Source of the DNA: CAYMPW01 sp964392725
GTDB taxonomy: Archaea; Thermoplasmatota; Thermoplasmata; Methanomassiliicoccales; Methanomethylophilaceae
Assembly (NCBI GenBank): GCA_964392725.1
Contig: CAYMPW010000021.1
Span: forward strand, 1 to 21,691
Direction of reading: 5' to 3'
Length of the DNA: 21,691 nt
Numbering within the stretch: the stretch's first letter is position 1; every line of letters starts with the position of its first letter. Shown in pieces: positions 7,539 to 14,247 of the stretch. The position numbers and the translations under genes are program-made. The notes beneath the pieces are model-generated. The model was not told where the DNA came from and ran no database searches. It saw nothing but the letters and a program-made list of their open reading frames with translations.

Positions 7539-8741
7539 TTAAATTTTTACCAAAGAATATACTCCGTTGTTTTTGACAATTTTAACTTCCGTAATCAGAG
7601 GCATATCCTGTCCAAACTTGGCGGAGTTCTTTTCAAAGTATTCAGACATACTTTCGAACGCTTTCTTTCCGTTATCTCCGTAGAAAAGTTCGAAAACGTT
7701 CTCTATCTTTTCCAAAAGTTCGGAATCAGAATATTCCCCATAAATTGCATGTGCCGCAAAATATGCGGAAGCCAAAGCACAATCAATGTTCAGACTGTGG
7801 GAAACGATCGGAATCGTTGAAAAGATCTTAACATCGTTCTTTGCATCGGAATCATTATTCTGTTCGTACAGAATTTTCATAACCAGTTGACTATCTTGAT
7901 CAATCAACCTGCTTGCGGACGAAGGATCCACAAGCATATTTCCAAAAGATAATTTCTTGAAATCTTCTACGGAAATCACTTTCTTCCAAGGTGCGTCGGC
8001 ATCTTCGTTCATTACATTGGGAGCATTGATCAAAGACAACGGAATGTAATACGGGAAGGTTGTGTTAAGAGGATTGCTTCCCTGGAATGTTAAACCCGCA
8101 ACGTATGTTTTCGCAACATTTCCGTTTAATGATCTGAGTTCATCAATGTTCTTTTGAATACCATTGATCATTTCTTTTGCACGATCTTCTTTGTTGAGAA
8201 TTTTTCCGAGAATCATAAAGTTGTTTGAAATAACCTCGTGAACTTTTCCGTTTTCATCCATGATTTCGTTAACCGATTCATGGAGAATCACAACATTCGT
8301 GTGTTTGGATAAGATATCAACATTATCTTTGAATCCAATCCATGTTCTTTCGCTTATAACGACAAGATCCGGATTTTTCTTTGCTATGCTTTCAACGGTT
8401 GGTGCGGAAAGAGAATCGTTTGCGTGATGCGCAAGTTTTGAATAATCATAAGCGTGCATATATGCTCTGCCGCCGATTGATTTTTCGGTATCCGCAAGAT
8501 CGACTTCGATTATATTTTCATTAACGTCAAAACATGAAAGATATCTCAGAGGTCCGATACGACCGACGGTAACGATTCCGTTTTCCAATGATTCGGTTAC
8601 TTTGATTTCGCGTCCCGCGGCATCCAATAAACCGTCTGTGGATTTATCATCGATATTGCCGGGATTTGCCAAAACGAAAACCGAAATTCCTGCAGCAATC
8701 ATAACGACTACAGCAGCTATCGCAATGAGCTTTTGGTTCAT
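7539..8741 (-). CDS. metal-chelate ABC transporter substrate-binding protein, paralogue 1
   Basis: An extracytoplasmic binding protein of 400 residues of the iron-chelate/cobalamin (FecB/BtuF, PF01497) type. An N-terminal hydrophobic segment (LIAIAAVVVMIAAGISVFVLA) with no lipobox cysteine predicts an uncleaved membrane anchor or signal peptide. The mature domain begins LLDAAGREIKVTE; APTVESIAKKNPDLVV is the typical PF01497 pattern. It is a clear paralogue of the protein encoded at 10811-12022 (shared GREIKVTESLENGIVTVG, IDCALASAY, VFELFYG). ATG at 8741 is chosen over an in-frame GTG at 8756: the TATA box is centred 26 bases upstream of 8741, so the message would be leaderless, and both paralogues then begin MNQKLIA. 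It has its own promoter, and no permease follows it; it presumably shares the upstream importer. Confidence 0.87.
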   Translation of the reverse strand: MNQKLIAIAAVVVMIAAGISVFVLANPGNIDDKSTDGLLDAAGREIKVTESLENGIVTVGRIGPLRYLSCFDVNENIIEVDLADTEKSIGGRAYMHAYDYSKLAHHANDSLSAPTVESIAKKNPDLVVISERTWIGFKDNVDILSKHTNVVILHESVNEIMDENGKVHEVISNNFMILGKILNKEDRAKEMINGIQKNIDELRSLNGNVAKTYVAGLTFQGSNPLNTTFPYYIPLSLINAPNVMNEDADAPWKKVISVEDFKKLSFGNMLVDPSSASRLIDQDSQLVMKILYEQNNDSDAKNDVKIFSTIPIVSHSLNIDCALASAYFAAHAIYGEYSDSELLEKIENVFELFYGDNGKKAFESMSEYFEKNSAKFGQDMPLITEVKIVKNNGVYSLVKI

Positions 8742-8747
8742 GTATAT

Positions 8748-8778
8748 GAGTAACACTTTTTTCTATTTAATGTTACTC
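8748..8778 (-). promoter_or_regulatory. palindrome-flanked promoter of binding-protein gene 1
   Basis: Perfect arms GAGTAAC (8748-8754) and GTTACTC (8772-8778) flank a 17-base spacer that contains the TATA-like TTAAATAG (minus strand, 8763-8770). The TATA box lies 26 bases from the ATG. The 33 bases 8748-8780 are identical to 12029-12061 before the other binding-protein gene, so both should respond to the same factor. Confidence 0.75.
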
Positions 8779-8850
8779 AATGAAATTTAGTATAAAATTT
8801 TACTTTGAAAATTTTTATTATTTTACCGTGTACACTAAACCATTAAAATT

Positions 8851-8889
8851 GTATGACCCAGACTCGCGGTTCGAATCCGGGTTTTGTTG
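8851..8889 (+). pseudogene. orphan tRNA 3'-half-like fragment (T-arm)
   Basis: The fragment contains a T-arm-like segment: CGCGG (8865-8869), loop TTCGAAT (8870-8876), CCGGG (8877-8881), with one mismatch in the stem, then seven bases, a possible discriminator G and a T-run. Counting back with a five-base variable loop puts TGT in an anticodon-like position (8850-8852) after a T. No matching 5' half, D-arm or acceptor strand is present upstream. It may be a tRNA relic or a former integration site; it is not a complete tRNA. Confidence 0.35.
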
Positions 8890-8898
8890 TTTTTTAAA

Positions 8899-9747
8899 TT
8901 AAAATACATCCGGATGTTCGTGATCTATCGTACCGTTCGTAAGATGATCGTGGACATCATGCGGGTGTGTATGCGAATGTATATGTTCGTATCTCGACGA
9001 ATGTAAAGGAACCACAAAAGGAACTCCGCGGTGATCTATGACATCAACATCCATTCCGTAGACTTCCTTTACCAATTCCGCGGTAATGACTTCGGGACCG
9101 CCGTATGCGGCAACCTTTCCGTTTTTCATAAACAAGAATTTATCGGAGAAGTGAACGGCCAAATTGATATCATGCATTGTCATAATCGTACACATTCCTC
9201 TTTCGCGGACCGCATCGGCAATCATGTGCATTGTAATATGTTGGTTTGAAATATCCAAATTGTTCGTAGGTTCGTCCAAAATCAGAACATCGGGTTCCTG
9301 AAGCAAAGCTCTTGCAATCTGAACCTTTTGATATTCTCCTCCGGAAATCTCATCCACGTAACTCAAAGATAAGTGCCCCAATCCCAATCTGTCTAAAACT
9401 TCGGAAGTTTTTTCCAAATCTTCGGGAGTGGCCATCCATTCTATTCTGGGTCTTCTTCCCATAAATACGGAATCGAACACGGTCATTCTTGAAACAGGAA
9501 CCGATTGAGGAACGTATCCGATGGTTCTTGCCAATTTTTTACCGTGCAATTCCTTTACATTGTTATCATTAACCGTAATGTTTCCCGATTCGGGGGAATG
9601 TACGTTACAGATACATTTCAGTAAAGTTGTTTTTCCGGTACCGTTGGGACCGAGAATGGAAACAACCGAGTTACCATCGGCTTCAAAAGAAACCTTATCC
9701 AAGACTTTCTTGGTTCCGTAACTGAATGAAATATCTTCTACTCTCAA
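8899..9747 (-). CDS. metal-chelate ABC transporter ATPase with His-rich tail
   Basis: The cytoplasmic ATPase (282 residues) of a FecE/BtuD-type importer. Walker A is GPNGTGKTT (33-41), the Q-loop is at Q81, the signature is SGGEYQ (135-140), Walker B with the catalytic Glu is VLILDEP (154-160) and the H-loop is H192. After the usual end of the domain, residues 249-278 hold ten histidines (EHIHSHTHPHDVHDH and DHEH), a probable metal-binding tail. The start is TTG at 9747, which overlaps the permease stop codon as TTGA; a strong Shine-Dalgarno GGGAGGGG (9757-9764) precedes it by nine bases. This indicates translational coupling to the permease. It should serve both binding proteins. Confidence 0.92.
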   Translation of the reverse strand: MRVEDISFSYGTKKVLDKVSFEADGNSVVSILGPNGTGKTTLLKCICNVHSPESGNITVNDNNVKELHGKKLARTIGYVPQSVPVSRMTVFDSVFMGRRPRIEWMATPEDLEKTSEVLDRLGLGHLSLSYVDEISGGEYQKVQIARALLQEPDVLILDEPTNNLDISNQHITMHMIADAVRERGMCTIMTMHDINLAVHFSDKFLFMKNGKVAAYGGPEVITAELVKEVYGMDVDVIDHRGVPFVVPLHSSRYEHIHSHTHPHDVHDHLTNGTIDHEHPDVF

Positions 9748-10808
9748 TATGATGTTCCCCTCCCTTTAAGCAAAATCGCGATAAATATCGGACCGCCGAT
9801 TGCGGATGTAATAATTCCTACGGGAATTACCGTGGAATATGTGAAACTTCCAACAATGTATGCCAATAAAAGAACCAAAGATCCAATCAACATCGAACCC
9901 GGAATAACATATCTGCTGTCGTTTCCTACGAGTCTCTTAATCATATGGGGTCCGACCAATCCGATGAATCCTATGACTCCCATGAAAGAAACAACTACTG
10001 CGGTAAGTATTGCACAAACCGTAAGTCCGAGATATCTTGTGAGTTTTACATTAACTCCCAATCCGCCCGCAACTTCTTCGCCTGATTCCATTATATTAAG
10101 GTCCCAGCGCGTGTAAATGAAATAAATAAGTGCTAAAATAAGAACAATTCCAATCAAAATAAGATTGTCCCAACTAGCTTTACTGAGCGATCCGAATTGC
10201 CAAAATACAATTGCGGAAATTACTGTATCGTCCGCAACGTATTGCATAAATGCCAATCCCGCGGAGAAGATTGAACTTATTGCCAATCCCGCAAGAACGA
10301 TGGTTTCGGGTCTGCATCCCGTTACTTTAACCAATAAAATCATGATTAATGTAGCAAGCATCGCAAATCCGAATGCACAAATCGTTACAATCGCCGGATT
10401 CGATACGACGATATTCGTAACGGTTGAACCGACAATCGATCCACCGTTAAGGAAAAGAATTCCCATTGCGGCACCGAATGCCGCAGCATTCGAAAGTCCC
10501 AATGTAAAAGGGGATGCCAAAGGATTCCTGAGAATGCTTTGCATAACGCATCCTGCCAAAGCCAATGCAGATCCCGCCAATATTGCGGCAACAATCATTT
10601 TGAGACGCAAATCCCAGACGACCGTGGTATTCCACGAATCATCGGGGTGGAAAAGATAATAGAGAATCTGATCGAAACTCAATTCGGTTGATCCTAAATT
10701 CAAAGTTATCAAAGCTAATCCAATCAGCGCTACCGCCAATCCGATTATCAAAAGATATCTTCTCTTTACGAATCCTTTGTACTCTTCAATCAGATTCTCT
10801 TGATTCAA
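9744..10808 (-). CDS. metal-chelate ABC transporter permease (FecCD family)
   Basis: A membrane subunit of 354 residues. It has the many hydrophobic helices expected of BtuC/FecCD permeases (about ten) and family motifs such as LAGCVMQSILRNPLASP near the N-terminal third, LAGLAISSIFSAG in the middle and IGFIGLVGPHMIKRLVG in the region that meets the ATPase. It probably forms a homodimeric channel for a metal chelate such as a siderophore, heme or cobalamin-type compound; the ligand cannot be told. The start is TTG at 10808, two bases after the stop of the upstream binding-protein gene; no ATG is available before residue 70. Its 3' end overlaps the ATPase start, so all three genes form one operon. 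Confidence 0.93.
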   Translation of the reverse strand: MNQENLIEEYKGFVKRRYLLIIGLAVALIGLALITLNLGSTELSFDQILYYLFHPDDSWNTTVVWDLRLKMIVAAILAGSALALAGCVMQSILRNPLASPFTLGLSNAAAFGAAMGILFLNGGSIVGSTVTNIVVSNPAIVTICAFGFAMLATLIMILLVKVTGCRPETIVLAGLAISSIFSAGLAFMQYVADDTVISAIVFWQFGSLSKASWDNLILIGIVLILALIYFIYTRWDLNIMESGEEVAGGLGVNVKLTRYLGLTVCAILTAVVVSFMGVIGFIGLVGPHMIKRLVGNDSRYVIPGSMLIGSLVLLLAYIVGSFTYSTVIPVGIITSAIGGPIFIAILLKGRGTSY

Positions 10809-10810
10809 GT

Positions 10811-12022
10811 TTATGCCTCTGCGAAGGAATATTTGTCGCCGTTTTTGACAATCTTGACTTCTTTCATCAAAGGAAGTTCCTGTCCGTTTTTATCACTCAA
10901 TTCATCAAAGAATGCAGTCATACCAGGAATTACTTTTGCTCCGTTTTCTCCGTAGAAAAGCTCGAAAACGTTTGAAACTTTTTCAATCATTTCTTTCTCG
11001 GAAATTGTTCCGTTTACAACGTATGCGGCGTAGTATGCGGAAGCAAGAGCGCAGTCAATGTTTATACTGTCCCAGACAATCGGGATTGTTGAATAGATTT
11101 TAACATCATTCTCTGGGTTGGAATCATTATTGTAATCGTATACGATTTTCATAATCAACTGACTATCCGTATCCGAAAGTCTGCTCACGGATGAAGGATC
11201 GATAAGCATCTTGTTGAAGGTCAATTTCTTGAAATCTTCTATGTTGAGTACTTTCTTCCAAGGTGTGCTCTCGTCATAATCGACGGCATTGGTTGCACCA
11301 ATCATGTTCAAAGGAGGATAGTTAGGGAAAGTAACGTTAAGAGGATTCATTCCGCTGTAGGTCAAACCTGCAACGTAGGTTTTTCCGTTATCTTCGCCTT
11401 TCAAAGTTTTGAGATCATCCGCAATCTTTTGGATTCCATCGATCATCTCAACTGCACGGGCATTTTTATCGAGTGTTTTTCCGAGAATCAGGAAATTTTT
11501 GGAAATATATTCAACAACTTTTCCATTCTCGTCTACAATGTTTGTGACGGGATCTTCAAGAACAACAACGTTTGTGTGTGTGGCCAAGATTTTAACATTA
11601 TCTTGGTATCCGTTCCAAACTCTTTCACCCACAACAACAAGGCTTGGGTTTTTCTTTGCAATGCTTTCAACGGTAGGCGCATCAAGAGCGTTATCCGCAT
11701 GATATGCCAATTTGGTATAATCGTATGTGTACGAATATCCGCGACCCATAAAGGGTTCGTTTGTATTGGTATCTCCGACATCTACCTCGATTATGTGTTC
11801 GTTAACATCAAAACACGAAAGGAATCTGAGAGGTCCGATACTTCCAACGGTAACAATTCCGTTTTCCAACGATTCGGTCACTTTAATTTCACGTCCCGCG
11901 GCATCAACTAGTCCTTCGGGAGCCGGAGTATCAGATCCGCCGTTATTCATCATAAGTACCGCGGCAACACCTGCGGCTATCAAAATGACAACCGCAGCTA
12001 CGGCTATTAGTTTTTGATTCAT
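10811..12022 (-). CDS. metal-chelate ABC transporter substrate-binding protein, paralogue 2
   Basis: A binding protein of 403 residues and first gene of the importer operon. It has the same build as its paralogue at 7539-8741: an N-terminal anchor (LIAVAAVVILIAAGVAAVLMM) without lipobox cysteine, a short Ser/Pro/Gly linker and a PF01497-type domain starting GLVDAAGREIKVTE. Tyrosine- and glycine-rich loops (MGRGYSYTYDYTKLAY) differ from paralogue 1, where this region is five residues shorter, so ligand preference may differ. ATG at 12022 is chosen over GTG at 12037 because the TATA box lies 26 bases upstream of 12022. It is followed after two bases by the permease start. Confidence 0.89.
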   Translation of the reverse strand: MNQKLIAVAAVVILIAAGVAAVLMMNNGGSDTPAPEGLVDAAGREIKVTESLENGIVTVGSIGPLRFLSCFDVNEHIIEVDVGDTNTNEPFMGRGYSYTYDYTKLAYHADNALDAPTVESIAKKNPSLVVVGERVWNGYQDNVKILATHTNVVVLEDPVTNIVDENGKVVEYISKNFLILGKTLDKNARAVEMIDGIQKIADDLKTLKGEDNGKTYVAGLTYSGMNPLNVTFPNYPPLNMIGATNAVDYDESTPWKKVLNIEDFKKLTFNKMLIDPSSVSRLSDTDSQLIMKIVYDYNNDSNPENDVKIYSTIPIVWDSINIDCALASAYYAAYVVNGTISEKEMIEKVSNVFELFYGENGAKVIPGMTAFFDELSDKNGQELPLMKEVKIVKNGDKYSFAEA

Positions 12023-12028
12023 ACAACC

Positions 12029-12059
12029 GAGTAACACTTTTTTCTATTTAATGTTACTC
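12029..12059 (-). promoter_or_regulatory. palindrome-flanked promoter of the importer operon
   Basis: Perfect arms GAGTAAC (12029-12035) and GTTACTC (12053-12059) surround the TATA-like TTAAATAG (12044-12051). It is identical over 33 bases to the promoter at 8748-8780, whereas flanking bases differ, so the element itself is conserved. A protein bound to the arms would cover the TATA box, which suggests repression, perhaps by metal status. Confidence 0.75.
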
Positions 12060-12084
12060 AACAAATCTATTTTTTTGAAAACTC

Positions 12085-13032
12085 TCACCACAGCGGCGAG
12101 CCAGCATATTGATCATCGGGATTTCTTACGATTATATTCATAACAAAACCATCGGATCCGTAGATTCTTACGGAATCGCAATCATCAAAAGTATTGTCCG
12201 CGGGAACGAAATATTCCATTGTAAAGTTAAATCCCTGCATAAAGAACGAATCTTTGTTATCAAGAAGTCTTCCAATGATTTTTCCGGAATCCTTTGTGAA
12301 ATGTAACACTCTCTTCATCGCAGAAGGATAATACAAGGTAATGAACATATCATCCGCATTTCCGGAATTTTTAAACCACGAATCAAGAGCGTGGACATCT
12401 TCTCTGCTTACAAACATGTAATCGTCTGCATAGAGTGAAGTTTTGGAATTATGCGCAGCTTTTTCCATTCTGTATATGTACGTGGTTTTTACGATATCTT
12501 CGGAATAAAGCATTCCCAACATAATTATACATACGGTTATGCACGGAATTGATGGAATGTTATAGGTGAGCAAGGCATCCAAGGGGAAGTCAAGATGAAT
12601 ATCATATAGGATCTGAAAGATATCGAGACCCATCAGAATTGCAACGGTTGCGGTCATCAACAAAATTCCATTCTTTTCTCCGAACAAACGGAAAAGACTG
12701 GTAACAACCAAAGAAAGACCCGCAATGAAAAGCAATACGGCTATAATCATACCGAGAACATCAAGAGTAATATCCAGATTTTCATATCCGTTAAATGTAG
12801 CTTCCACACCCAAAGATAAGCCATAAAGTCCGAGGCAGATCAAAACATTCCTTTTTTTACTCAATAATATAAATGTAGCCGATAATATGAGAAGAACAGA
12901 AGGAAAAACTTCCAGAATTACATCTTCCGCACTGTCAAACTTTACGCCATATGTAGAATATATAACTTCCAATATGGAGATAACAAGAACAATCAATGCA
13001 GTATAAATCAGCATTTTATTACTGAATTTCAT
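12085..13032 (-). CDS. six-helix membrane protein with C-terminal soluble domain, paralogue B
   Basis: An unrecognised protein of 315 residues. Six hydrophobic segments fill roughly residues 5-180 (for example LIYTALIVLVISILEVIYS, VLLILSATFILL, ILLMTATVAILMGLDIF). They are followed by a soluble domain of about 130 residues ending DDCDSVRIYGSDGFVMNII. The upstream gene encodes a divergent paralogue: both have a basic KKRN motif after helix 2, then (L/A)LGLY-x2-S-x-GV, and both end with D/E-D-C-D/E-S and GxDG-(F/I)V. The start ATG overlaps the upstream stop codon as ATGA, so the two are translationally coupled and may form a heteromer. It lies upstream of the importer operon on the same strand, but that operon has its own promoter. 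Function unknown. Confidence 0.65.
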   Translation of the reverse strand: MKFSNKMLIYTALIVLVISILEVIYSTYGVKFDSAEDVILEVFPSVLLILSATFILLSKKRNVLICLGLYGLSLGVEATFNGYENLDITLDVLGMIIAVLLFIAGLSLVVTSLFRLFGEKNGILLMTATVAILMGLDIFQILYDIHLDFPLDALLTYNIPSIPCITVCIIMLGMLYSEDIVKTTYIYRMEKAAHNSKTSLYADDYMFVSREDVHALDSWFKNSGNADDMFITLYYPSAMKRVLHFTKDSGKIIGRLLDNKDSFFMQGFNFTMEYFVPADNTFDDCDSVRIYGSDGFVMNIIVRNPDDQYAGSPLW

Positions 13033-13994
13033 TCTTTACCCTCCTCTATTGCAGGTATGATTCCGAGTTTGGCAACGATTCCATCGGGACCTTTAAAGTA
13101 AAACGATTCGCAATCTTCAAGACTTCCGTTTTCGGGAATAATGGAATCTACTTTCATCGAGCGACCGGGCATAAATGTTCCTGTTGAATTGGGAATTATG
13201 GTAGCGTATACAAATTCCCTATCTTTCCATTTTTGGAAAAGGATATGATTGTTCACAAATCCTGAAAGTGTGATTGTGGTTTCATATTCTGCAGGTCCTC
13301 CGTCGTTGACCGCAGTCCACTCGGAAGGTTTCGATAATCCGCTGTTTATGCGAAGTAAATCTTCGCGGTTGACACGGGCTTCGGGGTCCACGCACACGGT
13401 ATGTTCTATTCCCGATATGCTGGAATGGATTTTTTCAACCACTGTATTTTTCTGGATTTCATCGCTTGTAAGTACCATGATGTAAACCATGTATTGGAAT
13501 ATGAATACGAATGTCTGATAATTATTCTGAATCAAACTTTCTATTGTATAATTGCCGTGTAGATATGCCGCAAGTACCAAAATATACGAAAGCAGAACAA
13601 GATACGAAGCTATGGACATGTTCAGCGTATTTTTGGAAGTTCCTTTGTAAAAACTGTATCCAGCCGCTGCAAGTCTGGCACCTAAAATAAAAAACACCAA
13701 TCCGATGTAGAATTGTTCGTCCGAAGCTATGGAATTTAAACTTCCGAGGGAAACAATAACCCTTGTAACGCCGATCGAAATAATATACAATCCCAATGCA
13801 CGTAGTGGATTCCTTTTCTTATCCAAGAAAATGTAGAAGGCGATTATGACCATGAGCACGCTCGCGATCATATGCTCTTCGACTTTCGGTTCGGAAAGTT
13901 CGCTTAAATCGATGTAGATGGAAAATATTCCCGAAATAAGCATAGCCAAAGCTAAAATAAATTCTGCTTTGACGGGAAGGTTGCTTAATTTCAT
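13029..13994 (-). CDS. six-helix membrane protein with C-terminal soluble domain, paralogue A
   Basis: An unrecognised protein of 321 residues, first gene of a two-gene unit. Six predicted helices (residues about 11-176), the KKRN motif after helix 2 and a soluble C-terminal domain that contains GRSMKVDSIIPENGSLEDCE and FYFKGPDGIVAKLG. By comparison with paralogue B, the C-terminal domain is the same fold. ATG at 13994 is chosen; an in-frame GTG at 14003 would add three residues. A TATA-like TATTTTATAAA (14029-14039) sits 25-30 bases before the expected transcript start at about 14008, giving a leader of at most about 14 bases. The plus-strand snf2 gene lies divergently beyond a 240-base spacer. 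Confidence 0.65.
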   Translation of the reverse strand: MKLSNLPVKAEFILALAMLISGIFSIYIDLSELSEPKVEEHMIASVLMVIIAFYIFLDKKRNPLRALGLYIISIGVTRVIVSLGSLNSIASDEQFYIGLVFFILGARLAAAGYSFYKGTSKNTLNMSIASYLVLLSYILVLAAYLHGNYTIESLIQNNYQTFVFIFQYMVYIMVLTSDEIQKNTVVEKIHSSISGIEHTVCVDPEARVNREDLLRINSGLSKPSEWTAVNDGGPAEYETTITLSGFVNNHILFQKWKDREFVYATIIPNSTGTFMPGRSMKVDSIIPENGSLEDCESFYFKGPDGIVAKLGIIPAIEEGKE

Positions 13995-14193
13995 TAAAGA
14001 CACATCCGTACTGTATCGGTATCGTATCTTTATAAAATAATGTTATGCCTTTTTTGAAGGATTGTTTCAACATTTGATTTTTTAAAACATATTTGAAATC
14101 AATAAGCGAACGTGTCTCCGTAATATAAAATGAATATTATCCATACTGGACATTCCGAGAGACATACAGTAGTTATTCTTTAAAACGACAAAC

Positions 14194-14212
14194 TCGGATT
14201 CAATTAATCCGA
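14194..14212. promoter_or_regulatory. inverted repeat upstream of the SNF2/SWIM operon
   Basis: The perfect arms TCGGATT (14194-14200) and AATCCGA (14206-14212), with a five-base spacer, lie 36-54 bases before the snf2 ATG and just upstream of a TATA-like CTTTTATCATAAATA (14221-14235). It is the only clear symmetry in the 14004-14247 spacer, which otherwise holds the divergent TATA box of the membrane-protein genes and no gene I can support. Confidence 0.45.
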
Positions 14213-14247
14213 ATATTCCTCTTTTATCATAAATAGGTATATTACTA

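Noticed and set aside
8821..8889. Intact tRNA gene
   Set aside because: Only a T-arm-like part can be drawn; no D-arm, anticodon stem or acceptor stem partner is present upstream.
10165..10659. Plus-strand open frame of 164 codons over the permease
   Set aside because: It is antisense to the FecCD permease, whose motifs and operon overlaps are unambiguous.
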